Below the pieces are notes generated by a model, which searched no databases, was not told the origin of the DNA, and was given only the letters and a program-made list of their open reading frames with translations. Shown piece after piece: positions 13,101-26,495 of a DNA stretch of 64,000 nucleotides. Numbering within the stretch: the stretch's first letter is position 1; each line of letters opens with the position of its first letter. Source of the DNA: Halichondria panicea (lineage: Eukaryota; Porifera; Demospongiae; Suberitida; Halichondriidae); assembly GCF_963675165.1 (NCBI RefSeq), contig NC_087389.1, forward strand, positions 3,656,830 through 3,720,829, given 5' to 3'. The translations under genes and the position numbers were made by a program.

Positions 13101-15561
13101 CTCCATATAAAATCAACACTCTGGGGGGCCAGGTGCAATATATGTGGCGCCACAACAAACAACCACCACGCATTCTCCCTAGGGCTAGCAACAAAGATCG
13201 TTTATCTAATCAGTAGATTTTGACCCCTAGGAAGTTTTGACCTCCCGTGCAACTACCACGATCTCACCACATGATCAAACATACACCCCTTTAAGTTCCC
13301 CCGACTCACACACACAAAGAGAAAAGGTCACACATTACACACAAACTAACTCATACTTATACTAATTGCCACACAGAAATAAAGTCTAGATGGTTAGTAA
13401 GTAGTGTTTATCATTCTAACTTTAAGAAGTCAGTTAAATCAGCTACAGGTAAAGTGCTCCTGCAAAGACTAACGCAAAGCTAACATTTATGGTTACTTCA
13501 AATGAATGTCTTGACAATTAATAGTTGGTTCGAAAGCAGTCTATATAACAGGCAAATTAGTCACGGTATAACACAATTAAGCATTGTGGAGATTGTGTGT
13601 ACCAGCTGACAGGGCAACTACTATTGTAGGTATAGGAATTAGACATAATTTTGGATAGTATCATAGCAATAAATCGTCCAGCACTTAAACAACTGATACA
13701 GTGTATAGGACCATAAATGTATCAAATGTATCAAAAAATAGGTGAAGAAAGTGACTACGGATGAACCGCACATTCTATAGAGTATTGTGAAAGTCATCAC
13801 ATGGCCATTGTTAATTAGCAGTAAAACCACACGAGACAAACGCTATGTCTAGTTCCCTATTAGCTTTAATTGAAACAAAGCCACGAAGTTATTCGCTATA
13901 GGTTGAATCTATTATATTGTTTACTCCCAAGAGTAATATGGTTACCTAGGAAAAGTAGACACACTACATATATTTAGTGGCATCGGAGTGCCGGGAACAT
14001 ACAGAAATTCTTAAATAGACATAGCTGTCCATGTCATTATAACATCCGCCATTCGTGGAGCTGCAGAAATGTACAGTTGTAGGATTTAATTTTGACAAGT
14101 GGTGTCTTGCCAACTACTTCAGATGCACTCAAGATAAGTAATAATCTTAACCACAATTGGTAATAATTTATACCAGCTGAGCACAGTACCTATGAATATC
14201 ATTAACTGTGAACCACACTTATATAAACTAGGGAAGAGGACTGTTGTTCTAACGAGAGAACAAGGTATAAATATGATACGAGATAATTAAGCGAGGGTAG
14301 CAAGCTTAAGGTAGACAAGAAAAAAATCAAACTATTCACATTGCATTTCTATACTCTACTTCAAATGGTTTTTTGTCAATTAATTTCATACGTCAACTGG
14401 TATGTTATTGAGGTGTTTTTACTTCCCTACCACCAGTTGTAAAACGAAGCCAGAGCAAGCGACTGTTCAGTCAACATTAATAAATATCGTGGATGAATGA
14501 ACCTGCAACGATAAACTATTCACGCACGCAAACAACTCATTAACTAACATAACGGGAGTTGATGATGCAAATATTTGCACAACTGATACCACCACCCAGT
14601 CCCCAGCGTACCAACGGTAGGGTGTGCATAATTATATGCTTATATAAGCCTACGGATAGGTATGCACAAGTTAAATTATAAGCAGGTTACACCTGCTTAT
14701 AAGACAACTTGTTCTGTTGCTCCCTGAAGACATCCCATAAGAAACAATTAGTCAATTACAAAAATCAGACTACGCCTTACACTTGTTAATAACCTGGCTT
14801 AAAGTTATGATGATTATGCTACAGATGTAAGTCCTTCAAAATAAAGGGGAGGGGCTCAGCAAACACATGTTATTGAATTACACCAAGTAAAGAAAACTAG
14901 TAATCCAGTTTGCTTGAGGATATGAATGAATAAACTGACTTACGTAGTCCTTTGTCAAAGACGTACGGTACTGTTGCGTTTTCCCATGCTCCATGGTTAA
15001 ATAGGCTACGTGACGCTCTTCTTTCTCTAATAGAATCTGTCACATTATCATCATCAATGCCTGTGAGTGAGTGTGTATGTGGATAAGGAGGTAATGAATG
15101 CATGTGTGTAACTCTGCATTACATTAGTTGCGTCAGAGTACCGGGAACATACAAGAATTTCTTTAATGAAACCACTAAAGATGCACGTAGTGGTCACTGT
15201 TCTATTCAAGATACATAATAAGTTAATTAGCTCTTTACAGAGGAACCCTAAACAAGCTTCGGCATGCCCCTAGGCAAAAGTCACCACCAGGACCACATTG
15301 GTTTAGTACAATGGATGATTACACTACCAGGCCACCAGTTGCAGAGCTGGCTAGATGCAGCACCTGATAGGTAAGGCCTAAGTAGGGGCTCAGAATCCAT
15401 ACAAAAGCTGAGGTAGCTAGGTATGATTTTGTACCATATACGAACAGGCTTTTACCTTCACCCAAAAAATCTTTGTCCACTACAAGTCCATTGCAGACAT
15501 CGGATAAAAGAATGGCAAATAAAGGCACCAGCAATAGCCAGTGAAGTGTTGTGAGTTTCAT
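10144..15561 (-). CDS. Secreted astacin-family metalloprotease with C-terminal cysteine-rich trefoil-like domain (gene A)
   Basis: Minus-strand exons: 15456-15561, 14944-15060, 12720-12846, 11627-12033, 11089-11136, 10144-10679; all phases agree and give 446 residues. It begins with a signal peptide (MKLTTLHWLLLVPLFAILL), then a short, divergent propeptide. The catalytic domain starts near GAWENATVPYVF and carries HCIKF, CVSLVGR and the zinc motif HELGHALGFYHEH (149-161) with RRDRD. The Met-turn is SIMHF where astacins normally have SIMHY, so the usual tyrosine zinc ligand is Phe. Residues 270-446, all in the last exon, form three repeats of about 55 residues with a recurring C...C...C pattern; I do not recognise this domain. 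Gene B ends in the same module. An in-frame upstream ATG at 15732 would bury the signal peptide, so 15561 is preferred. Known role of the family: zinc endopeptidases; substrate unknown here. Confidence 0.88.
10833..10998. mobile_element. MITE fragment, gtgaact...tacggta family, in astacin A intron
   Basis: It shares gtgaact, gagggttgatca, agatcgcaaa, gatttggctcattcgca, aaggtttttacccgca and a terminal atacggta with 20638-20755. It sits in the intron between exons 10144-10679 and 11089-11136. No coding capacity. Confidence 0.75.
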
Positions 15562-16589
15562 GTTCCCTGATAAGGTTCTGTGTAAATCTGCTGCTGGCTC
15601 ATTATCAGTTCTGTGTCTGCATGGGGCTGTACTGCTTGTCTTGCAGGACATTGTGTGACAGCAGAGTCCAATTGATGACAGTCTTGAGTGCTTACAACAC
15701 ACATTTGGAGTTGAATCAGACTTTATTTCCATAGCTAGCTATTAGCTTCTGCTAGCTATAGATCTAAGTAGCCTTGAAACTGTACAAGCTAGTTTGGCTA
15801 CTAAAACTATAAGAGATATAAACCATGCAGTACAGCCACTTGCACGTTAATACACACACAGCTTGGGTTAATAGCCTGGGTTACAACTTATCTCGACCAC
15901 AGGTTCACTTGATTACTATGCGCACGGGCATGCGCAGTAGATATAACAATTTGCTGCGGGGAAACTCAAACCCCAATGGATGCTCTAACACTGTAAACTA
16001 AGAGCATGTGCTAGGAGCATTTAATAAGGCAACCATCTGGAATCTCTAATCAGACACGAGCTCATTATTGAATTTCAAACATGCAAGAAACATTTTATTT
16101 TTGTCTTTGAGCTCGGGAGCATTTACTTCAATCAATCACTCTTAATTAATGGCAAAACATTTAATGGCAAAACATGGATACATAAAGTATCCCAATGTGA
16201 AAACACGCTAGTGATTCATAATCACATGTACCACAACAAGCAAATCATACACATGTAGCTCACACTACATGTATGAACAGCTGTTGTCCATTGACATGCT
16301 ACTCTATAATGCATCAGTTTGTCAGAAAGTCTGGCCACACCAATGTTTCATGGACCTTTGAACCCCGAGAATAGACCAGGATGGCAGGCCAGAAGCAAAA
16401 TAGAAAACCATAAACAGAGTCACAAAACACCACTTTAGCAATTGTTGCGTTGCAATCTGATCTCTCACCTTGACACCTAATTTTTGAATTTTGCCCGAAA
16501 AATCCGTGAAACATATTTGGTATGGCCTTATTGCTTATTGTGGATATTTTATTGTTAGCATCTCTTTTGTGATCCCAATTGTGCATGTC

Positions 16590-16692
16590 ACACCTTATCT
16601 TGTGCAACGATTTCCATCAAACTGTTCACTCCAATTGCATCTCACGTCACACCTTATCTTGTGCAACAATTTTTCCATCAAACTGTTCACTT
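16590..16692 (+). repeat. Two-copy tandem duplication, ~60-bp unit
   Basis: The block caccttatcttgtgcaac followed by atcaaactgttcact occurs twice, about 60 bp apart, with a few differences. No coding meaning is seen. Confidence 0.8.
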
Positions 16693-17418
16693 GCAAACAC
16701 TGCAGGGGGGAGTGACAGTAGTTCCTGACCATCTTAGGGCAAAACCACCAATTGCTACATGTATATAGATGCCTTCGGTTCATGTGAAAATTCTTCCCAC
16801 ATTCCATTAGAATAATTGTTGACATTCAGCAATCAGTGTCAATAAACACAAATCACAAAATGCAATGTAATAAGCCCACACTGATCTTAATGATCATGAT
16901 GTAACTTAGTCTCGTACCAGCACTCTATTGAAACGCAGGTCAAAGGCTGGTGCTAGACTATACATGTATATGTATAGTCTCAGTATAACTTCAGCTCCCA
17001 TTATGCAGTATAATTATTATTGTGGATTGCATGTATAGAGAACATCTATAGCTTGAAAGTTACCTCAAAACTGCAAAATTAGAGCAGTATAATCTATAAT
17101 TATACAGACACATGCACTAGTGTCTGTGACACAAACTGTAATTCATCCCAGTATTGCAGGTAATGATCATTAAGTCAAGAAGCTACCCAACCTACTCAGC
17201 CATGGCCTTTCTTGGATTGCTGCCATGCATGCAAACTGATACCCGTATGGTGTGAAATTTCGAGGCATTTGATTTTCGTGGAAGTGCCTCTAAAAACATT
17301 TCGTTGAATGATTAATTTTTTGCTTAATTAATGACGTTGCATCTTTTGCTAGATAATTTATTTCGTGCATGGATCCTAGGATTGCTACCGTAGGATTGCT
17401 ACCCGTACTTGATGTATA

Positions 17419-17690
17419 CCGTATAGCGGGTATATTTCGAGGGTATAAATGTTCACGGTTTTCGCGGATTGAGCCTGTACCGCGAAAATTTATACCCACG
17501 AAAATTTATGAATAGTATAGGCGTGTTCAGTATTATGGATTTGAGGCTAACTGTGTGGAGGTACAGCTGCATGTTGATGTGCGCATGCGCCAAAAGGCTG
17601 GAACTCAGACCACGAAAATAAAATCCGCGAAATCCTTTGTAATGGTCCATCCGTGAAAATTTATACCCTCGAAATATACCCGCTATACTG
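17419..17690. mobile_element. MITE with gcgggtatatttcgaggg termini
   Basis: The left end, gcgggtatatttcgagggta (17426-17445), is matched by an inverted right end, ...taccctcgaaatatacccgc (17664-17683). TA flanks both sides (17417-17418, 17691-17692). It is 272 bp. The interior repeats cgcgaaa/cgaaaatttata in both orientations. A diverged relative lies in a RAD18 intron at about 54464-54571. Confidence 0.85.
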
Positions 17691-18195
17691 TAGCACAAAA
17701 ATGTTCATTTTGGAGTTGGAGTGGTCCACTTTTAGAACCTAAAAAATAACGTTCAATCCAAGCGGGTGCTTAAATTATGGAAGCGCGTTACAGCTAGTGT
17801 AGTGTCTAGTGCAATCTCTTAGACACGCAGGTGGGGATCTACTGTGTGATTTTTGGTCTCATGTATATCAACCATGCAGGCCAAAAAGTAAAGGAGACTT
17901 ACCTTAATGCCTTTTTAATAAAATATTAACAACAGAACTGTTCGTAGTGCACAATCCTGACTGGCTAGTATACGTCTACAATATTAGGCCCATTGCAGTA
18001 TTTTAGCTAGACTCACATCCCCCGGAAGAATCTAATCTACATTCCAGACAATCAATTGCAAGGTCTATCTAGTATTTCTATACTGGTTTCCGCACAACAC
18101 ATCCAGCAATGTATATAAGCAAGTCACAGAGCAGCTACTGCTAAACATCGAGCAATTCAGGAAAAATTTAGTAGATCTAGCAACTGAGATTGAAA

Positions 18196-20348
18196 ATGTC
18201 ACTGGGATTACAGTGCCTTTTACTGCTTGCTATTTCAAGCAGCCTTCTAGCATTGCCTGTTTATAAAACAAGAAGAGGAGACAATTTTGAGAGGTCATTT
18301 GGAAGCAGAGTTTCAAGAGATGCAGAAACATCCAATACTAAAGGTGAGTTCTGCAGCTAAAACCATAACTATAGCTATTAGAGGTGTATGAATAGCTATA
18401 TATACTATTTTGCAGCAATGTATAATTATGTATAGCCTACTGACTCTACTATATCATTTCAGGCGAAGAGAACGAATTTTTGTTTGAAGGAGATATCAAG
18501 CTTGAAGATGGATATAATCCATACGCAGACCAGATAGTCAAAAGAGAAGCAGGTGGCAGTGGTGACGGTGTCGAGGTCGAGGTGGAGCCTTCAGCTGTTC
18601 CTAATGAAAAAGCCTTCCAATTGAGAGACGATCTTTGGGTGGAAGGGAAAGTCCCATACAAATTCGAGACATCATTGAGTACGTAGTATGTTAAGAGCAC
18701 TCATTTTGCTAGATGCAGCAGGAAATGTGTACGTTATATGATTTTCACACAACATTTATTTCTTCACTCCAGGTCCCATGTACAGAGACATATTCATTGA
18801 GGCCATGAAATGGTGGAGCAATGCAACTGGTGGATGTGTCAGTTTCCATCATGCTTCACAAAACGATCAAGATTTCCTTCTCTACAGAAAAGATAACGGA
18901 GGGTAAGTGTGCTAACAATCGATTTGTAGTATATATAGTATACATGAACATGACATGCATCTGATGCATGATATCCCCTGCATTCTCATCACTCCATGTG
19001 TTCAAAATTGCAGGTGTTCATCGTTTGTTGGTCGTCGTGGAGGTGAGCAGTATCTCAACATCAGTAGCACTTGCTCCGGTGTTGGAAATGCTGCACATGA
19101 GATTGGGCATGCACTTGGACTATGGCATGAGCACAGCAGACCCGACCGTGACCTGTACATAAACGTTCTAACAGATAATATTAAATCACAAAAGATTGCT
19201 GACAACAATTTTGGGCTCCTATCGCAAAAAACCTTCAGCAAAGTGCCACCTGTTACATACGACATAGAGAGTATAATGCATTACGGAGCGTATGCATTCA
19301 CAAATGACCAGACCAAAAAAACTATCGAGGTACGAGATGGCGCTGACTGGGATATGTGTGACAACCCGGAGGAAATGGGCCAAAGAGAGAGAATATCTCA
19401 TAAAGATACCCTCCGCATAAAAATGCTCTATGGATGTGGAGTTGGTAAGTACAATAATATCATTTTAGAGTGTCAGTCAGCCTAACTAACAATTCACATG
19501 CAGTCTGGTAGTGTGGGAATTCATTGTGACAGCTAGTTATCATGATCACATATACTATTTCCTTCCCCTTGCAGTCACCCCGATGGACATGCCCCAGTCA
19601 TGTGAGACAACGACACCCACCCCCACTCCAACAACCCCTCTTGCTTCAACACCCACACCCACTCCAACAGCGACAATAAGGCTCATCTCAAGTAAGTTAT
19701 CTTATAAATTTAGCCAGATTCTATTTAGTAATAACTATTACTCATAAACATCCCATAACCGAGAATTTAATTTCTTTCTTAGATAATGTTATCACTCTTC
19801 AATTTTTCGCTGGTCCAATTAATGATAAAAATGAGCTAACAAAATACGGAGTAAGATGTGTTCCCAGTCCTGGCTGTACACCCACCCCCTGCATCTCTTT
19901 GGGCGGGACAGACGGGCACTGTTCAGTGGCTAAAAACGAATTCAGGATTATCCGGCCAGGAGATGCGAAAATACGTGCTGGCGATAAAGTTCTGCTAAGA
20001 TCAGTGCACAAGTCTTCGATGTGGTTGAATTGCAGTAGTGGTATTAACAACGAGTGTAATATCAGTCCATGTACAAGCAACGCAGCAGACCCAAGCAACT
20101 CGAGCTATATCTCGGAATGTAAAGACCACTTCTTCATCATTGAAGGAATTGGTAGAAAGTCAGGGAAAATTTTGTCGACAAAACATCAGATCCAGTTCAA
20201 GAGCTACGAGAACAATAAGTATCTAAACTGCGAAGACAAAAAATGTCGACTCATTGAAGCCAACGAGTGCCCTGCTACTGATAGTAATGAAAATAACTGT
20301 GATACCGGTATCCAAAGCTACAATATTACAAAAATAAGAGAATATTAA
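18196..20348 (+). CDS. Secreted astacin-family metalloprotease with Thr/Pro linker and C-terminal trefoil-like domain (gene B)
   Basis: Exons 18196-18343, 18463-18678, 18773-18902, 19014-19444, 19575-19691, 19783-20348 (stop TAA); 535 residues. It starts with a signal peptide (MSLGLQCLLLLAISSSLLA). The propeptide contains FEGD, the astacin-type aspartate-switch motif. The mature enzyme begins near LWVEGKVPYKF and carries GGCVSF, CSSFVGRRGGEQ and the zinc motif HEIGHALGLWHEH (193-205) with SRPDRD. Its Met-turn, SIMHYG, keeps the tyrosine. A Thr/Pro stretch (TPTPTPTTP and similar) links to the last exon (residues 348-535), which has three repeats of about 55 residues with the same cysteine spacing style as gene A. 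It is intact by every visible catalytic residue. Known role of the family: extracellular zinc endopeptidase made as a zymogen. What the C-terminal domain binds is unknown. Confidence 0.9.
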
Positions 20349-20637
20349 TCTTCATATAAACTAGGTGTATAATTATTATTGAAATCCAATCAGTCACTAT
20401 TCTTATTTGTACTACATTGTGATCATGTATCTAACTATTATCCGAGGCTGGCACCTCCCGTTTTCTATGTTTTGTACCATGTATGTATCAATCATTAATC
20501 ATTATAATCACTTTACGCTTCCTTCCTTATACATGATTTCATATGCTATTCACTGGTATTTATTTATTCAAAATGTGAACTTTTGACACTAAATTGTTAA
20601 CAGATTTACCATAATTATTACATGCAAGCATCAAACA

Positions 20638-20755
20638 TGTGAACTCTGCGAGGGTTGATCAATAAATCGCAAATAATACTTAGATCGCAAAAGGGTCAAA
20701 TTTTCTGCGGATTTGGCTCATTCGCACAAAGGTTTTTACCCGCAAAATACGGTAT
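20638..20755. mobile_element. MITE fragment, gtgaact...tacggta family, downstream of astacin B
   Basis: It matches 10833-10998 along most of its length (gagggttgatca, gatttggctcattcgca, ggtttttacccgca, atacggta). It lies 290 bp after the astacin B stop codon. Confidence 0.75.
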
Positions 20756-23700
20756 ATCCTATATACGACAATTATTAAATAGGTACACCAATGCGTTATA
20801 ACATAATTATACATGGTTGCTTTTAACCTTACTACGGAATATTATCATGAACACCTTCATGTACACTGATAGTACGACCATGTACATGTAACAGTAAACT
20901 ACTTGCACTTGGATTATAATTATGCACCAGATCTACTGTAATGACAAGACTGTACAATCATGCATCGTCTTACTGTGTAACTTTCAAAATCACCGAACAG
21001 TAAATATAATGGTGCATGCATGGAATGTCTGAGAATGTACAGCCACTATACCTACACAAACACAAGTAACAACTTGACGTACGTTTCTTATGAAAAACAC
21101 ATTATGTTTTTAGACCTTTCCCTCGCACCCACTTGTGGCCTTTGAAACTGATACCCTTGAAGTGTTTTCATCTGGAGCTTGATTATGTAACGTACGTTTT
21201 ATACATGTTCCCAGCTGATGGCATTGAGAACAACACTTTTTGCACAAGTTTGCACTCTGTTTAGTACACTACTTTTATTCTTCCCATGTGGATCCCCTAA
21301 TTTTGCTGCTGAAATAGCTACATTAAAATTATAGATGCAGCCTGACCGCTAATCGTGCTGTTCTGTGTAAGCACATTCTGCATGTTTGACCTCATCACAG
21401 TATGAGTGCAGAGTCACTCCAAGCCATTGGAGAAACCTCACTAGTACATCAACACCATCAACACCTCTTTAATCATTATTTTGCTCCATGGACATTTACA
21501 GTACTGGAATGATATAAACAGGTATTTCCTTTCAGTGACAGCACAGGTCAGATCCCTTACTAATATAGTAAAAGTATAACATGCGTTCAGCTGGGGGGTC
21601 GACAAGCAGGAAGGAGAAACAGAGCAGCACACATGCACATAAACCAATTAAACTACAGCCTATCAAATAGTTCTTATACATGGTTGGTGTAAATCTACAG
21701 GGAAATAATAGGGCTTACCGTTTGGAAACAAACATAAAACACAATTATTATTATAAGCATCCTATTGTAACAACACAAGCCATGCAGACATATACTAATG
21801 AACAAGTGGGGGTGAATCTCTCCCATATACGCTATTCTGACACCAACAGATTTAATTATCACCTCATTGTTTTTCGTAGACATACAGACTTGATACACAC
21901 GCGCTGAGATGAATTTAATTATATCACTATGCAGCAGTTATCCTAATTCGTGTTTATTATCAATGTCAACAGACTTCTACAGAAATAGTTAATAAATGTC
22001 TAGTCAAAGCTAGCATAATTATTTTACTTTTGGATAACGTTATTGCTTAAATGCACGGCATTTAACAAAGTGTGCAAACAATAGGAAATGGATAGTCTAA
22101 GACAATGAACTTAAATGCCTCAAATTGAAATTATCAGTACTTTACTACCGAAGCTCTAGATCTTCGATGTACAGTGAGTAAACAGGAAGATTAAATGCCA
22201 GAGCTTAAGCATATTCTACAACATTCATGGCATTAGCTGCATTTAAAAATCATATCCATCTAATATTTGCGTAAGATATGGTCTCTATAAGAATAGTTCA
22301 TGCAGAATGGAGGAGTAGAGAAAGCATGTATTGTGTAAAGTATCTGTGCGTGATGAAACAATTAATCGCACAAATTCGATCAAGAGAGAAACAAGGAATA
22401 AACAGGGGGTGGGTATGTTCCAAGCATGCAGAGTGTGTATACTTGATCAAAGAATTAATAACAAGATCAACCTCCCACAAACATTCCATGTTCAGGATAT
22501 ATGACACCTAATTAGGACACCTGTGATGGTGTCACAGGTGATCCAATCACGTACACTTCATGAAAGCATGAAATCAGAAACACGGTACTGCAAAATATTT
22601 TGATCACTTGCCAAAGATGGCTGATACGTCTTTGTGTTTGAACCAACACACACGTCGGTGTGGTCTATTGGAGAATGTGCCAGTAAAGCTACACGGTAGC
22701 AACAACATAAGAGTTGTGTGCTTGAGTGGGCGATGAAAGCCACACAGTGACATATGATATGACAACATTGGGTTGAGGTACTTTTGGCAGTAGCTAGAAA
22801 CGATGACTTCATCAAACTGTGGCTCTACGTAACTCTTTATATGTGGTTAAACATAGAAAAGTGAAAGCAAGCAATTTTCGCTTATAACCCCCATCATGGA
22901 ACTCCCTGATAAAACTAAGGTATCGTCTGTTTATTATGAATCATTTGACAATAAAGCACCACAATTCGAAGTTCTCACACGTATACCAATCTTGAAACAT
23001 GCACGACCATTGCTGTCACGAGATTGTGCATCAAAACGCAGACTATCCCATTGTATAGATAGTAGTACGATTAATATGATAACCATAACATTCCATTCCA
23101 TTGTGTCCACAATGAAATTTCCCATACTTGAAGCTAGACAAGGTATTATTTGACAACAGGTTGGCATATTTCATTCAATCACCATATTCCTTAAAATTAA
23201 CACGCTATGATTACGGTGCAATGTATGTGTGCGCGACTTGGTGACTGGCTGCCGTGCATGAGGGCCTTCCTGAGTACACCTATATGAAAGACTTCTGTGG
23301 TCCCACCTTCATTCCTTACACAATAATAATTATCACCGTACACAACACACACAGACTCGCTGACTAGCTTGAGCTGAAATAGAAGATGTTTCTACTTATC
23401 GTTTTTGAGTGCTATCAGTGAGACTACACCATCCTCCTTCGGCTATTGAGTTGCTATTGAGACCATCTTATGTCAAACCTAAGTGGTGCACATGTATAGC
23501 AGTATAATTAATTATCTGAGACTGTCGACTGCTTCTGTTTTACACACCTGATTAACCAATCACAACGTACTTATCATGCATAGCAGTCCACACAAACTGT
23601 TTCACGCGCTCTAAACGGATTTCTATTCTGCTAATGCATAATTATCATGCTAAATGAGTGCACGGCCATTAGTTGAATTTACATAAATCTGTGTGGTATC

Positions 23701-26169
23701 CTCACAGGTGTGCACATACAGCCCTAGGATACTAATCAACCGTAGATAATATAGTTAGCATTTATGTGAAGACAACACACACGCTCAATTGAAGAGGCTA
23801 CTACAAAATTAATGTGTTTCGGAAGGACTACGATAATGAGGTACATGTATAAAGATAATTCTATTAGCTCGGCCTAGCTGTGTGGCCCTCTACACTGTAT
23901 ATTACATAATTATTTCCCACCTACTACACTTTTGCCATGTAGTCAGGTAGGGTTTAACTGTCATGGCAGTGGGTGTCCTTGCTATTACAAGCCCGTCGAG
24001 ACAGAGATTGTTTTACTAGACCTAGGAATGCAAAGGTCACAGCAGCAGCTGTTAATCAACACAATCATCAAAAGGTCTATGGGATGAAATGATACCCACT
24101 ATGCAAATCGACTACTCGGACTACGCATCTTTCACATGGTTTCATAATTATAGAGTCAGCATGTGTGTATGGTGTGTTACATAACAGTACAAGTAGGAAG
24201 GGAGGAAGTGCACGCTAGGCATGCAGTGATTCAAGGGAATTAGCCAGAGAGCTCCTGTGGCTTTCAACTGACTAAGAAGCCAATATGAGAGAATAATAGA
24301 ATGCCACCTTGCAGGAGGAATGTCCAGGAATGCCCCACGAGTAATACCAGCTGAGTGGTAATGTAATGTGCCAGACCAAGCATATACGGCTGCACGCTTG
24401 CAAAAAAGCACTGCAAAGCTTCTCTCTCTGAACACAATGTTTACACTAAGGTGGTCACACTGTTTTGATTAGAGCATGTGCAGGAGCAATGAAAACTGAC
24501 CACAACAGCTGATATGCCCATGCAGCTATAGAGAAGACAACGATATGACACGTAATGGCAAAACACACTGCTAGGTTGTAAGGTCCGAAGGGGATATAAC
24601 TAGTTTTTTTTGTAACTAATGGGTCCAGTCCCCCCCATACAACAGTATGCAGAAATGAGGGAAACCAATGCTAACCAGACTAAACTCTTCATGCACGTAA
24701 TGCTGGCTGAAACCCTATACTGTAGTACAGCCAAGTCACACACATTGAGGAGGTATGCATAACTATGTACAATTATGTAAGAGGCAACTGTACACAGTTA
24801 CGATGAAGATGCAACCATTACAGTAATTTCATCATGAGATCGAATCATCTGATCCTTAGTTAGCTATTACGGAGAGCTTGTTGTTTAAGAAGTAGTGCCA
24901 AAAGGGAAATTAAACTGAAACTGTATGTAGATATACAGGAATTAAAACGAACTGCAAACATCCACAGGATTTTCCAAATATGCGAACGTATATAGGAATT
25001 GAAGCATGATAAAGCAAAACAGATGCCATTAAAATGAGCACCTTTCCTCCTGTCATTCGAAGGGGTAATGTATAAACTGCCTTTTTGGGGGAAGTTGCTG
25101 CACATTTGAATAGAGTTCTTGACTGAATTAGGGCAAAGGTTGAGTCTTCGCTACTGACTAATTAAGAGATCATGTATGCAGATCGAAATCTGGTCTAAAA
25201 CTGAGGAAGTATATGTACTGACAGCTGCAGGCAATCTCAGCAGACAGAGTTGTAAACGGCAGCAGTGAATATAGAAACACCTGCAAGAATGGAAATACAA
25301 GAAATCTTTGATCTGTTTCCCTCAATAAAACTCTTGCTAATTGCTAATAGAAATACAAACACTGCAATTAGAACTGAGTCATGTGAGACGGACAACTTAC
25401 AAGTGGTCGCCGTAGAAATTACGAGTGCATGCTGACTATGGGGCATGCGAACATTCCTGGCATGTTTAAAGGGCATGCACTACAGGTTTCGCATGAGAAA
25501 AACATACGGAAAGGGCAGAAAAGATAATTTGTTGTCTCAACTTTGAAATACAACGCTATTTCGTAAGCTGCATCAGTCTATAAACAAAGCACTGATGAGA
25601 GTACAAAGTCTTTCACTGTGTACATAGTTGCTTTTGAGCAGCTCTGAATGTTAATTTGCGAATCACACCGGAATGATGAGCATGCATTCTTGTTTACATC
25701 AAGTATGCATTTTGAATGGTATCTCAACCTTGTAAAATCCCTCAACCTTAGTTAATGTAATTCAGTCCATTCACACAGTAGTCCATTCACACAGTAGTCC
25801 AATACGGAAGAGTTACATTATGAGAAGAAAAACAAGTCAACCATTTCTGAGTAAATAATCGGATGCTAAGTGCAATATTATATTGACAGACTGCATGGTG
25901 TCTGTACAAATTGGGCTAAACAAAAATTAAAAGCCAAGGTATTTAGAAATCTATATAGGAGTATTTTTAGCATGGCTATTTTTAGTCGCCAATTTTATGA
26001 CTAACTGAGTGAGAGGTTTCACTCAAAGGCATCGTGATTGCACACATTGCGTCACTCGGTATTTACGTGGGACTAGCTGTGACATGAGAGATTGCCATTG
26101 ACACCAACGATGGATTGATGTTTTTGAGCATTCCAATTCCAACAGTTGTCATGTCGGCAAATAGAATCG

Positions 26170-26495
26170 CAACTAACCGGAGGCCCTCACAATTGAATAG
26201 CTATGAATTGCAGCAACCCAAAGGCTCCCACATGGAGCAACCAGAGGCACCCACACTTGAATAAAAAACAGATTTTTTTAATTTGAGCAATTAGAGGCAC
26301 CCACACTTGAATAGAAAACATGAGCAACCCACATTTGAATAGCAAACAGGTTTTGAATTTGAGCAACCCAGAGGCACCTACATTTGAATAGAAAACAAAT
26401 TTTTAATCACAATAAACTAGAGGCTGGGCCCCCACAAACTGACCAAAAAATCAATCGGAGCAACCAAAGGCACCCACACTTCAATAGCAAAATAG
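26170..26495 (+). repeat. Degenerate minisatellite, unit ~45-60 bp
   Basis: The unit is recognisable by gagcaacc, agaggcaccc, acacttgaatag and aaaacag, recurring about six times with indels. It lies in the gene-poor stretch. No coding function is apparent. Confidence 0.8.

Larger units (their letters stand above)
15562..18195. other. Intergenic region between the divergent astacin genes
   Basis: This 2.6-kb stretch separates the two astacin start codons and must hold both promoters. I see no clear TATA box or other defined regulatory site. It contains a tandem duplication (16590-16692), a hairpin-like segment near 16915-16980 (accagc... and ...gctggt), a MITE at 17419-17690 and, near 17226-17300, a diverged fragment with atttcgaggcatttg that resembles that MITE family. 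Confidence 0.6.

Noticed and set aside
13639-13839. Minus-strand open frame in the astacin A intron as a missing exon
   Set aside because: The catalytic domain is already complete using 12720-12846, and this frame has no astacin motif.
15562-15732. In-frame N-terminal extension of astacin A
   Set aside because: It would place 57 polar residues before the signal peptide; the ATG at 15559-15561 gives a normal secretory start.
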